NCBI GenBank assembly: GCA_028023455.1
Contig: JAQFVV010000020.1
Coordinates: forward strand, 12,560,385 to 12,624,384
Direction of reading: 5' to 3'
From: Epiperipatus broadwayi
Taxonomy: Eukaryota > Onychophora > Udeonychophora > Euonychophora > Peripatidae
Length of the DNA: 64,000 bases
Shown here: positions 43,660 to 55,409 of the stretch, one piece after another
Layout: each line of letters opens with the position of its first letter
How positions within the stretch are numbered: the stretch's first letter is position 1
Translations under genes and position numbers: made by a program
The notes under the pieces: generated by a model
The model's input: the letters and a program-made list of their open reading frames with translations, nothing else
Database searches by the model: none
Told to the model about the DNA's origin: nothing

Positions 43660-44728
43660 AATGCCCTTTTGAATGTAAAAGGCATTTACAATATTCAATT
43701 TTTCTTGGTCACTGTCTATTATCCTCTGACTGTGGTTTGTTTAAAATAAAAATATAACAAATTTTCATATATTTAATAATATTTAAACAATTACATCTGT
43801 TAAAACAGAAAAAAATATTATATATATATATAACAAAGCAGTTATAAATTTAAATCTTAAATAATGTAAAAAAATATGCGGAGATTTATGTTAAAAAAGT
43901 AACTTATAAATAAAGATTCCAATGTATAACATCATGTTCACACAAGATTTAACAAAATGTAGATAAGAATTAAATATCCATTTATTACATTAAAGATATA
44001 TGTCCAAATATATATGTATGAAAGAGGCAAGTTTCAACACAGAATTTGGACAACATAAGAAAAGTTGAAATTATAATTGCAAATAAGTGAGAATTGGTCA
44101 TGAATGGAAATTTGGAATAATATTCATATATAAGTTCTATGTCTAAATGCACTAAAATGTGGGCAAGGGTGAAGCTAAGTTCAAATTGTAATATTAATTG
44201 GCTGAGCAATTTTGAAAAGTTTTATCTTCTCATAATCATTGAAAATGGGCTATGAAATTTCTTAAAAGCACTCAGACAATTATTACTACAATATGTAATT
44301 AGATTCACCATTGTCTGGGTTTTAGTGCATTTAGACATGCCACTTGTTTAATTGGGAAATCTACATTTTTTTTATTTTTATATTTAAACTATATATATAA
44401 AGTTATATAAATTTTATAGTCTATGATCACAATGACCACTAATGTAAATCCCATCTTTTATTGCAGTGGTCAGGGATGATAGTTTTTGCAAATATACATA
44501 GCTATATGCTATAATGGTATATTTGGAAGTAAAAACACACATTTGCCAAATATATATGTTTAAAGGCATTTTATCATTAAATTTATGTAGAAGGGATTCA
44601 GTTTTATCAAACTATAAAGTAGAATCCAGTTCTTATTTGTAAAAATTAAAAAATGTATATACAAAGCTATAATTTGGTAATCAACCTATTGTCTATGGAA
44701 GTCACAAACTATTAAAAAGATTTAAAAC
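43660..44728. other. No gene recognised
   Basis: AT-rich spacer with no supported element. Confidence 0.5.
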
Positions 44729-44742
44729 AATTTTAGAAATAA

Positions 44743-45007
44743 ATAGTCAAAATAAGAGTCATAGATCACATGACCCTATTTCTTAAGCTTGTAAGTTATA
44801 AACATTGAGAATTGCCAATTCCTCTACAAGCTTTATGATAAATCTAGTGTCTGAACTTACACTAACACCTTTCCGAGGAGTGCCAAAGCATGAAACCATG
44901 GTCAAGGGTTTTGGGGAAAAGTTTCTGACAGAGATATTTTAAGTGCTGGCTCTGGCTAAGCATTTATCATAAAGCTTGTAGAGGAATTGGCAATCCTCAA
45001 TGTTTAT
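44743..45007. mobile_element. Family D element, copy D2, with 14-bp duplication
   Basis: Minus-strand end ('aagagtcatagatcacatga', 'cttaagcttgtaagtta'), then inverted 'caattcctctacaagcttta' / 'taaagcttgtagaggaattg' arms around a single hammerhead region. Flanked by a perfect 14-bp repeat aattttagaaataa (44729-44742 and 45008-45021). 265 bp. Confidence 0.9.
44868..44908 (+). ncRNA. Hammerhead relic (family D), U4 lost but stem I kept
   Basis: CCTTT (44868-44872), CCGAGGA (core U4 to C), stem II GUG-CCAAAG-CAU, GAAA (44892-44895), CCATGGTC, AAGGG (44904-44908). Relative to D1, stem I changed on both sides (CCUCU/AGGGG to CCUUU/AAGGG) and still pairs. Confidence 0.65.
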
Positions 45008-45029
45008 AATTTTAGAAATAATTTAGAAA

Positions 45030-46080
45030 ATGCTATCACCAGATGGAACAATTAATTTTGGAATTGTGGAAAACATACTTTTGGTAAATAAATAGATGGT
45101 AACATAGAATATTTATAAAATATATTTTAAAGAAGTGATTTCATTTATTTTTCGATAAATTGTAAACATCAGAGTACAGACTTCATAGAGAATTTTATCA
45201 TCTAGTATTTGTTTCAGAGAGTGAAATCTTCCAAGTGAAAGGATATCAAAAACACTTACTCACTAGTTCTAACAGTAAACTATTATGGTAATCAAATAAA
45301 ACACTTGTCCATCAATCTGAAAATATAAACAAATAAACTACTAGTGAGGAAAAGTACTTTTAGAATATTCCTATTGCAACAATGATGTATTTCATTTAAG
45401 ATACCAAACATACATCAATTCTTCATTTTTCAGCCATTTAGTGTCTTGGAGAAATTGATGTGATATAGGGCCTTAAATTGTATTCTATTGCATGCAATAC
45501 CAAAGGATGTGTTAACCATGCTCAGTTATACTGATGTCTCTTTACCATCCAAGGCATAAGAATATACCAATTAATTAAATTGATCTGCAAAGGTTCTGAT
45601 GGATAAATTGCAAAAAAAAAATTAGAAAAAATTTGTGCTAAAAATGCACTCTGTTGTACATTAATAGAAGTGTTTCCAGCAAAAAAAAAAAAAAATGTTC
45701 AGGAAACTTCAAAATATATGCATATATTATTCAAAGTTTTTTTATATCTATAAAGTACCTAATAATAATTATAATTTTACAGATTATCTCAGTAAAAAAA
45801 GATACCAATAAAAAATGAATTATTTCAATTTGAAATAGTCTAGATTTGAAACATCGATAATTTTAAATTGATAGGGATGTTATTATTTTGTAGATATAAT
45901 GTAGTTTTTTTTTCTTTTTGAAAGTTTTGAGACAGTATACATCACACAACAACAAATCAAGATTTTGGTGGTTGAAAGTAGAGGATTGGTAAAAATCTCC
46001 TGACTGCAGATCCAGGCTGCCATTTGATATCAACAATTTATTTACATACTTAAAGCAGCAGACCCTTTTCAAATATAGGA
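45030..46080. other. No gene recognised
   Basis: AT-rich DNA preceding an RTE relic. Confidence 0.45.
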
Positions 46081-46089
46081 ATATTGCAG

Positions 46090-48838
46090 GGATTGGAAGA
46101 ACTATCTAGTATTAAATGGGACATTTTTGGATAATGTGAAGTTAGAAAAAAGATGAGCTGACAATGCACTATACCCCAAAGAACAACATTGGAAGCAAAG
46201 TGGAATAGGATTTATTATAAATAAAAAGTGGGAGAACAACACTGTAGAACTTGATGGTGTATCAGATAGAGTGGCAAAATTAGTTATTCAACATGAGTGG
46301 CACTACTGTGTGAAGAGTTTTTCCTGTTTTAATAATAGATATTAAATACAGATAATTTAAATTTGTGCCCCAACATATTTTCATTGTGATAAGTAGAGGT
46401 TTTTTATATAGATATACAAAAGACTTTTGATTAGGCAAAACAGCATTTCAAAATTGTCATGGAAGACTTTAATGCTATAATTGGTAAACAATTGAAAATG
46501 AAGGTGCTGTATGTAAATTTGGTAAGGTGATAGAAATGAAAGATGTCATAGACTTAAGTAAGATGCAGAAAAAAAAAATGTATATTGTGTTTTTTTTTTA
46601 AAAAAAAATGTCAAATTGAAATGAATGTGGAAGTATCCAAGTGACAATACAGCAGATTTGGATTATCTTTTGACTAACAGCAAATATGTATTTAAATTTA
46701 ACACAGGAAATGATCTTTGATTAGTGAGATGTAAAATACATGTTAGTGCATAACTAGAGAGACAAAAATTAAAAAAAAAGCGGTATTCACAATTGATATT
46801 CCTAACCTTTAGGAACATTCCAATGAATTTAAATTAAAACATGCAAATCATTTTCAATATTAACAGATTTTGAATATAAAAGATAAATGATAAACATTTA
46901 AAAACTGCAAAGAAAGTAAATGTAGCTGATACAAAATAGCAAGAATTAACCATTAAAATTTCTATTCAGACAAGATAATTTACTAACTAAAAAAGGAAAA
47001 TAAAAAAATATAAAAATGGTACAAAAAAAGAGTTAATAACAGTATAAGAAAATATAATTAAAATTATCAAGAAAAGCTATAGAAGAAAATAAAAGTCTCA
47101 AAAGTATAAAACAGCATCTTAGTATTGATAGGAAACTTACTTATGCAATGAAGAAAAAAGTTGATACTATTATTAAAATGAGAGATAGTATCCTGAAAGA
47201 TGTAGATCTATCAAGAATTATATCCCAATAAATAACAAGAAAAGGTATCTCCTGAATTGCCCAAGATTTTAAACGAACAAACATGACATACAATTAAATC
47301 TATAAAGAAGGAAAAAGCTCCTTGTAATGATGGAATCATAATCAATATCTTAAAAGAAGCAGGTGAATAAATAAATAAAAATTGGCAAAGCTATATACCA
47401 AATGTCTAAATGATAAAGGTGTAACAGATGTTTGGATGAATGCAGTACTAATATTAACATTTTAAAAACATGATAAAGAAGATATTAGAAATTACAGACT
47501 TATTAGTCTTTTATCAGTTTTATATGAATTTTTTACCAAAATAATTGTCTACAACAAACTTTGGATTTTAATCAGCCAAAAGAGCAAGCTGGATTTAAAA
47601 ACCAATTTAGTATAATGGATCACATCCAAATATTGGCAGAAGTTATAGAAAGGGCCAATGAAGGTCAGTGTCATTATGCTTTGGAATTCTATAAGCATTT
47701 CTCCAATGATTAAAGCATTCGATCAAAAAGGTATAAATCCAGGTTATTGTCATATTCTGAAGAATATTTATAATAAATGCAATAGCAATGATTATATTAC
47801 ATAATGATACTAAGAAGATTAATACTGAGAAAGATGAATTTCAGAGTGATTCTATATCTCCAGAACATTTTAGAACAGAATTGTAAACATACGCTATATA
47901 AAATAAATGCTTATTTACAACAGTTTTGTAAGAAACATTTTGTGGTTTAAAATGGGAAGATAAGAAAGTAAAAGTAAAAAGAAATTCTTTTGTCATCTAC
48001 ATTTTGCAGGTAATATGATTGTTTTTGAAAATGTTTCAAAGCTTTGGCAAATGCTGTGAGAGGCATCAGACAAAAGTAAAAAGATAGGACTAAAAGTAAA
48101 TACTAAAAAAGACTAAATTATTGCTTAATGGAGTTAGCAGAGGAAAGTAGGAAAGTAGGACTAAAGATAAATGTTAAAAAGACTAAAGTAATGTTTAATC
48201 AATTTGCTCAAAATATGAAAATAAAGATTGATAATGATAAATTAGAAGAAACTAACAGGTACAAATAACTAGATCAGATTATTGATACACATAAAAATAT
48301 AATGGATGAAATTAATCATAGAATTAAACTTGGGTGGAATGCTTTTGGTAGAAATAACTTAAAAGGAAATAAGTCTATGCCTTTGAAAATTACGACCTTT
48401 AATAAGTTCTTACTTATGAAAGTGAGATTTGGACACTTAACAGAAGAGCAATACAGATTTTTCAGACACTCAACAAAGTTATGGAGAGATGTATGTTAGA
48501 AGTAACAAAAAGAATTAAAATATATATATATATGAGTACAATAATAAGCCGTATTATTGATATAATTGAGAAAATTAAGAGCCTGAAGTGAAGTTGGGCT
48601 GGACACATTGTTAGAAAAAATAATAATGAATGGACAGTGAAATCTTATCTGGATTCCAAGAGATTGTAAAAGATCTAAAAAAAAAAAAGACTACATGTGA
48701 GATGGATGGATGAAATAAAGAAGTCTTTTACGTTGATGTGAAGAAGAGTGGGTAAAGATCGGAGATGGATTGAACTGGGAGACAACCTTCATCTTGCAGT
48801 TGATTGATAATGGTTGAAAATTATGATGATGATGATAT
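46090..48838 (+). pseudogene. Long RTE-type LINE relic (EN to 3' tail)
   Basis: Degraded plus-strand RTE, about 2.7 kb. Endonuclease traces: GIGFIINKKWENNT...VSDRVAKLVIQ (about 46200-46290), DFNAIIGKQ (about 46465, GDFNAKIG block), LDYLLTN (about 46660). RT traces: near 47450 'DVWMNAVLILTF' then DIRNYRLISLLSVLYEF, near 47590 KEQAGFK, near 47710 IKAFD, near 48000 a HLHFAG-like catalytic region, near 48480 YGERCMLEVTKR-type tail. The 3' end has 'gttgattgataatggttg' and an ATGATGATGAT tail at 48820-48838. A family A fragment sits inside the EN part. Confidence 0.8.
46296..46340 (+). mobile_element. Family A terminal fragment inside the RTE endonuclease relic
   Basis: 'gagtggcactactgtgtgaa' then 'gagtttttcctgttttaata' is the family A right end. 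It lies between the VAKLVIQ block and the YAPT-equivalent block of the RTE endonuclease, so it inserted after the RTE copy. Confidence 0.65.
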
Positions 48839-48844
48839 AAGATT

Positions 48845-49890
48845 TGTACTTTTGCATCATAGTTATGGACAATATTTTAAGATACTTTTATTAATTGACT
48901 TTATTTTTTTATTTTCACATTTCATTTTTATTTAGCATATTTTTTATTTATTTATCATAACTAAATAAAATTATGCCCTGGGTGGAGATTTTGGAATTCA
49001 AGAACCGTGGATCGTGACTCCAACTCAATCAATCACCTTCAGCGTTTAAACTTTTTAGACTCAATTTTTTTAAAACAAAATTACATTTACCTTCTTATTA
49101 AAAATAAAACTAAATTATAAATATATATTAGTAAAATATATTTTTATCACATCTTTTATTAACATTGTTAGTCAAGAATTTTTCCCATTTTTTTTTTTAT
49201 AAAAATAAATATTTTTACGTTATTATTGTTAAATTTCCTAAAGATGTCTCCACCTTCTGGATGCATTAAAAATGGAAGTAAAATATATTTTAATCTGAAA
49301 AGTTATTGCTAAGAATAGCTTTAAACTAAAAACAAAAAACTTCCGATTATAAGCTTTATACAATTAAGAATAACTTAAATCAGATGGGAGAACAAAAGAT
49401 GACATTTCAATTTATAAATAGAAAAAAAAAAAGATCACCAATAGAAGTAATGGTGATGTTATTGATGAATAACTAACTGCTCTTAACTTTAATACTGGTA
49501 AAACAAAATATTTTTATAAAAAATGTAAACCAAAAATAAGTTAATTTTTATAACTGGTTGATCCACCCATTTTTCTTTTCTTTATATTCATTAATCCTTT
49601 AAAATACAATTTTCTATTGAATGTATAGAAAGTTATAAATTTAAATGCAGAATGTTTTCAATAATGTGGATTTCTTTATCTTAACTAAATGGATATATAT
49701 TCATAAAATAATCTACAGCCTTCAAATATGTAAACTGTCTACCATAATATTTGTTTAAAGTATTTTCGATTTTAATTTTCACTTAAATTTTTCATATTAC
49801 TGTAAATATAATAAGTAAAATAATGCTCAAAGCTAAATGAGTTTATAAGTAAACATTAAAAACCAGTTAAACAATCTCAGTATTAATAAC
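48845..49890. other. No gene recognised
   Basis: AT-rich spacer. Confidence 0.5.
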
Positions 49891-49900
49891 AATCAACAAT

Positions 49901-50051
49901 TTCAAACTGTTGTCAAGGCAATTAACTTTTAACAATAAAAACGAAAGCAATAGATTTTTTTTTTTACTTAAACAATACAAATATTAAGAATGAGGTTGAT
50001 GACAGTTCCATTTATATTGTTAAAAGTTGGTTGCCTTGACAACAGTTGGAA
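49901..50051. repeat. Small foldback, about 40-bp arms
   Basis: 'ttcaaactgttgtcaaggca' with 'attaacttttaacaat' is mirrored by 'attgttaaaagttggttgcc' and 'ttgacaacagttggaa'. The centre (about 49960-50010) recurs in altered form at 51465-51530, so a repeat family is involved. Confidence 0.8.
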
Positions 50052-50059
50052 TTTTTTTT

Positions 50060-50726
50060 TTTAAAAAAATAAACTTTATAAGGCTATAAAATACAAGTAT
50101 GAGACTTGAGGCTATTTAATTAACAATGAGGAAAAGAAACTTGAACTTGGAAGAAGCTTGTGGTTATTGGCAACCAGGATATGTGAGAAAAAACCAGGGC
50201 AAAGTACCAGATTATTTGACCAGTAGGGTAATCTTTGCCCAATCTAAATGTTGACTGATTTTTAATGTATATGTTTCAAATATATTGTTTAAATACAATG
50301 TCTCATCTACAATAAAAAATTTCTTGATGTATTAAATCACAATGCCTTATTTTATATTATTATTATATTAGACTTCTTTTTAATATTTACTTTTATCACA
50401 TTGTTTTTTATGTATAATAAAATATTACATTAATTTGTTGTACTTTTTTATTTTTGCAATGTCTTATTATTGTTGTCATTCCTTGCGGCTTCAACTATCT
50501 AGCAATCTTCTTCAAAGCTTCATCACATTTTTAACTTTCATAATTTTAAAAATAATGACTTTTTTTATTTTTATAATATTCATAAGATAATAAACATTTT
50601 TTTTTTTTAAAAAAAAAATTTAGTTCATGCTTTAAATTCTACCACATCTTTTGAAAAGGTATTTATCAGTCAGAAGGCCATTTTGCTTTTATACTTCCTC
50701 CAATTTCAAAATTTTTAAAAGCCTTA
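50060..50726. other. No gene recognised
   Basis: AT-rich, with homopolymer runs near 50599-50620. Confidence 0.5.
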
Positions 50727-50747
50727 ATTTATTTATTATTATATATA

Positions 50748-50843
50748 TTTTTTAAGTGTCATAGCATCGGCTGGGATGCGAACCTGCAACCTGGGCAACC
50801 GCCTGCAAGGCAGTCGCGCTGACCTCTCGACCACCAATGCAAG
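50748..50843 (-). mobile_element. tRNA-derived SINE, copy 4 (minus strand), 18-bp duplication
   Basis: Minus-strand copy with 'ggtggtcgagaggtcagcgc', 'gactgccttgcaggcggttg' and the B-box 'ggttcgcatcccagcc', ending in 'gatgctatgacact'. Flanked by a perfect 18-bp repeat atttatttattattatat (50727-50744 and 50846-50863); the repeat is simple in sequence, but its length supports a duplication. Confidence 0.88.
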
Positions 50844-50864
50844 ACATTTATTTATTATTATATT

Positions 50865-52070
50865 TAGGTATTTTTACCTCATTATATCTTAATTTTTATC
50901 TATTTATTTTTAAAACTAAACCTATAAGTGATTTGTTCAAAATAATAATTTAATTCAATTTACAAAACAATAGCATCAAACGAGCAATTACAGCATAATT
51001 AGTATACAATAATATAAATAAGTAAGAATATACATAAAATTGTGTATATATCTATAAACTACATTTTCTTACAATATTATTACTAATTTTTTAAAAATCT
51101 AATGCAAGTATATTAATAAAATCATGATTATAGTATTAGGCAATAAGATAAAGGAGTACTCATATGTTTTTTTACATACTTGAAGGAATTACTAAACCAA
51201 TACTGAAAATACTAGGTAGCTGTAATAAGGAATAGGAGCATGGGTTTTTTTTTTGTATATGTTATGTTTTCTAACAAAAATAAAGAAAAGCAATATATAT
51301 TATGTATATATTTTGGGGAGAGGGGAGAATTAAAGAAAAATAAGTATGTATAAGGTGTATTTTTATCTAACAGAAGGTAAAAAATTGAAACTTTAATGAA
51401 CAAATAATAGAATAAAAGTTGTGAAATTTTGAGGAAAAAGTAATAGAATTTGTTTTTCGTTTACTTAAACAGTAAGAATAGTAAGGAAGATTGATGGTAG
51501 TTCATTTGTAACAAAGTATTTTTTTTTTAAAAAGCTATAAAACATAAATAAATCTTTTCAATGATGATAGTAAATAGCATGAATGTTCTAAAGGAATGTT
51601 AAAAAGAGATCTGAATTGTTTCTATTCTGCCAACATGTTTTTTCAGGAAATATAATCCCAAATAAGATAATAATTATTCAAACAACTGCAAAATAAAAAA
51701 AGTCAGTATTCACACATTTAGTGTTCATATTATTTAATGAAAAGTTGATAAAACTAAACAATTTCTCATTATTTGCTTAGTATTTTCAGTAGTGGATAAA
51801 TAGCTCCCCAAGTATTTAAAAGAGTGAAGAGTGCATATCAAAGTGATACCACAATTTCATTTATTAAAACTTAAATGTAAAATAGATAAAAGATGTTTGT
51901 TTTATGGAAACAATTAATTTTAATAATATTTGAGATTTTATTTGTTAAAATATTTTTAAGTGACAAGCTTATTTAAGAATTTGACTTATCTGATTATTCT
52001 TCTAACAGCTAAAGATAGATTATATTTATTTAACTTAATATATTTAGAAAATTCATTGTAGATTAATTGA
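50865..52070. other. No gene recognised; repeat similar to 49960-50090 at 51465-51560
   Basis: AT-rich. Around 51465-51560 'acttaaacagtaagaatag', 'ttgatggtagttcatttgta' and 'aaaagctataaaacat' mirror the order seen at 49960-50090, suggesting a low-copy dispersed repeat. Confidence 0.5.
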
Positions 52071-52074
52071 ATTC

Positions 52075-52345
52075 TGAGAAGGAAGAGTAGGAAGAAGAAG
52101 GATGAGAAATAACAAAGAGAAGGAGGAAGAAAAGGAAGAGCAAGAAAAATGAGAAGGAAGAAAATGGAGAGGAAAAATAAGATAATGAATAGACAAAAAA
52201 GATGAAGATGAGGGGAAAAAAGATGAAAACAAAAGAGAAGTTGAAAAAGATGTCATAGAAGATGAAGATCAGAAAGAAGACAAAGAAAATAAAAATGATG
52301 AAGAGAAAAACAAATAAGAAGAAAATGAAGAACAACATCAACTTA
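52075..52345 (+). repeat. Purine-rich low-complexity tract
   Basis: About 270 bp almost entirely A and G on the plus strand (GAAGGA, GATGAAGAT variants). Apparent frames on either strand (Lys/Glu-rich on plus, Phe/Ser-rich on minus) are by-products of the bias. Confidence 0.85.
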
Positions 52346-52349
52346 TGAT

Positions 52350-52925
52350 TCTCAAAAAAAAACAATATTACAAAAGCTTTTTTTTCCTGTTAATTAATTA
52401 ATAAATAAAATAATCAAATAGTTAGCTATTTGAAAGTTCATGTGATATTTCAATATTGTGCATAATAGTTTACATTTTGATTTCAAAATCTTTAGCCTTC
52501 AAAAGCATTGTTCTACCATTTTGCTAAAATATAAAGTGCGAATCAAATGTTTTTAGTATATCAAAATATCATGTGGTATTCAAGCACTAAATCTTATAGT
52601 TTAATCTTTGTTTTAAAGACCTTTCGATTTCATATCTGCAACATAAAGATAAAAATGATGAAATAATTTATTGCCAATGATGTTAAAGGATTTTCAATAA
52701 GAACAGAGTGAGTTTACTCATGAATCGTTATCTTTTAAAACAATTATTGCAATAAACCACATCATCTCAACAATTGTTTAATACTTTTTTTCTACTGACA
52801 TTCCTTAAATTAACAAACCCTCTAAAACAAATTTTAAATAAACATTTTCATTTCAATATATATTGTAAATCATTTCTTCAGACCAATTGTGTATTGTAAA
52901 ATAAAATAAAAGTAAAATACTAATG
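52350..52925. other. No gene recognised
   Basis: AT-rich sequence; the right part may be the decayed 3' end of the Penelope-type relic at 52930. Confidence 0.4.
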
Positions 52926-52929
52926 TTTT

Positions 52930-53560
52930 GATAACACTTTCCCTCAATTGAGTAAAAAATAATCACACAGGATTGTTGCACAGATAATAATTCTATCATA
53001 TAGTTGCTGATCCCTTTGCCTTAAATTTGAATAGTATATTTTTCATACTTCATTATATGAGGATAGTTTAGTCATGTTTGTTAATACTCTTTGATGATTA
53101 TTGTTGCATATGGATATGATTTTAGTATTTGAGAATTCTAAGTGATAGCCAGTATCTAAAACTTGAAAAGCAAGGTCTGAAAAGGTTGGGAGAGTTTTTT
53201 TTACTGTGTTAATGTGTTCATCTTTTCTAACCTTGTATAATAATGTAACACATACCCACAGGGGATTTTATAAACCTCTTGACTTTTTAGAGGGTTTTAA
53301 TCTTTAAACTTGATTAATTTTCATCTTTTATTCAATGAAGTATGCTTTTTTTTATTTTGTATCATCTCAGACTCATTCAATTATACCTCTGGTTTCTTTT
53401 ACATAAAGAATACTAGTTATAGTAAAACATTTGCTTTTTTCTTTGTGGTGTTTGTGATTTGGGGCGTTTCCTATTTATAATGATGGTTACAATGATGGTA
53501 CTGTAACAGATCATTAATAAGATATTATGTATGTGCTTGACCTCTTTTATTAATATGGAT
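52930..53560 (-). pseudogene. Penelope-like RT-EN linker and GIY-YIG relic (minus strand)
   Basis: Minus strand, across frames: KETRGIIE (compare the YVxGxSExI block before the endonuclease), VYKIPCG (GIY-equivalent), CYIIIQG-type YIG position, KDEHINTVKKT, FQVLDTGYHLEFSNTKIIS and NHQRVL. This follows the order of the Penelope-type GIY-YIG domain and its conserved H and N-T-K-I blocks. Several stops and slips. Confidence 0.65.
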
Positions 53561-53726
53561 TTATTTGGAAGGAAATAGGATCTTATAAAAAGTGATTTAG
53601 CTATGGAGAAGATTTTGGCTAGATGATGCCTTTATATATCTATCAATATGCATAAGTTTTCTATATATCAAGAATGTTAAACTGTTTTTATTAGTTAACA
53701 AGAATATCAAAAAAGGGAGCTTTTTG

Positions 53727-53826
53727 TTAAGTGTTGTCAGCCGAGAGGTCAGCACACCTGCCTTTCAAGTAGTTGCTTGCAGACAGTTGTTGCGGGTTCG
53801 CTTCCTGGCCTATACTTTGACATAAG
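53727..53826 (+). mobile_element. tRNA-derived SINE, copy 5
   Basis: 'gtcagccgagaggtcagcac' (A-box region), 'gcagacagttgttgcgggtt' leading into the B box 'gggttcgcttcctgg', then 'ttgacataagaaaa'. No clear duplication found. Confidence 0.85.
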
Positions 53827-54089
53827 AAAAATCATTATTATTTCTGATTACTAAAAGAAAGAATAAACTACAGACCAGCTTCACTTTCTTGATCACATTT
53901 TTTCAAATGATCAAAATTGTTTTAACCTTATCCTCCATAAAATTTTAATAAATGGAAATGAATCTTTTCATTGGCAAAAGATGTTTATAAATCATGTTTT
54001 TCACAAAACCACGTTTAGAAAAATAAAATAAAAGTACTAATTTAACAAATTAACACCTGTCCTCAACCATGTAAAAAAAATTGTATTTA

Positions 54090-54490
54090 CGTGAATTGTT
54101 GCAGAGTTAATAATTATATCATGTGGTTGTTGATCAGTTTGACTTAAATTTAAGCATTATTTTTTAATGTATATATATTTATTCGTGTAAAGAATCTTCT
54201 ACACAGATGGTAAGTTTATTGTCTTGTCATATTTGTTAATGCAATTTGATCTTTTAAAATTTCTATTACTTCCTAAATACTCTTTGATGATTATTGTTGC
54301 ATGTTGATATGATTTTAGAATTTGCCAAATCAAAGTGATGGCTATTTCAAAACATGAAGAGCAGTGCTGAGAATGTTGATAGTATTTTTTGCTGAATTAA
54401 TATGTTTATCTCTTCTGGCACTTATGCAAGTATTGCTCCTGACTATATATGTGATTTGACACATGCCATAGTGGATCTCATAAAGCAATA
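54090..54490 (-). pseudogene. Penelope-like GIY-YIG relic, second copy (minus strand)
   Basis: Aligns by eye with 52960-53280 ('ctttgatgattattgttgca' in both). Minus strand reads KRDKHINSAKNTINILSTAL then HVLK, matching the EHINTVKKT...VLDTG region of the first copy. More decayed. Confidence 0.6.
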
Positions 54491-54819
54491 TTTAAGATAT
54501 AAATATTTTAATGTTACAATAAATTAGCATTATGCAAATTTGTTTTATATATATAAACGTCCCTAAAATATTAATATTTATATAACAAAAGTTTAATAAG
54601 TTTATAAAGTAATCATTTACTTTTCTATTTAAAAAAATTGAAAACTTTTTATCAATTAATATTAGAAGATATAAAACATTATTTCTCATAAGAATAGTAA
54701 AGCAATTTACAATTCCCAATTCCTGATAATATCAAAATAATAGTTAAAAATATTTACATTCTTAACTCATTTTTAAAATATGAAAATATTCCCTTGTCTA
54801 TTTTTATTTTTAAGAATGA

Positions 54820-55060
54820 AGTGTTTTTAATTGTGAAATGTTTCTTAAAGTCTGCTGGTGTTCCTCAGTGTACAATATTAAGTCTCAGCAGAAGAAAAAA
54901 GAATATGTTTATGTTTAAATTTAGAGATCAAAATGGCAAAAAGATTCTTCAAGTTATGTATCTTTTTTTCGACTACAATTCAATTATTACTCTAACTCAA
55001 AAAAAAAAAAAAAATCAATGCACTTCTGTAGGTTTATGAGCTATTAAATGAAGTAAGAAA
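54820..55060 (+). pseudogene. Possible LINE RT scrap
   Basis: The plus frame contains SAGVPQCTILSLS (compare GVPQGSILSPL) and about 35 residues later YLFFDYNSIITL (compare FADDxxI). Spacing is roughly right for adjacent RT blocks. Only these two motifs support it. Confidence 0.4.
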
Positions 55061-55237
55061 TGACATAAAGCTATTTGAAATACTGTTAAGTTAACAAGCA
55101 ATGATAAAAAGAGTATAAGTTACTGAAAATAGTTAAAATTAAATAAGATGACGATAATAATGAAAAAAGATATACAATTTCTTTTGAATAAAACAAACTC
55201 AATTAAGTTGCTGCGTTATTACAAATATTTATATATT

Positions 55238-55400
55238 ATAAGGTATTTGAACTCAGACTGACAACCTCCCTTCAGCTATGCACTCCATCTTATACAAGTG
55301 ATACACATGATTACATACATATGTATCAGTTGTATAAGATGAAATGTATAGCTGTAGGGAGCTTGAAAGTCTGAGTTCAAGTCCCTTCTAATCATATTGT
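55238..55400. mobile_element. Family F terminal hairpin without ribozyme
   Basis: 'ggtatttgaactcagactga' ... 'tatacaagtgatacacatga' is mirrored by 'gtatcagttgtataagatga' ... 'aagtctgagttcaagtccct'. It is the outer part of a family F foldback whose hammerhead region is deleted. Confidence 0.75.
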
Positions 55401-55409
55401 TTAGTATAG

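Noticed and set aside
52053-52365. Minus-strand 67- and 100-residue Phe/Ser-rich frames
   Set aside because: Complement of the purine-rich tract; low-complexity composition only.
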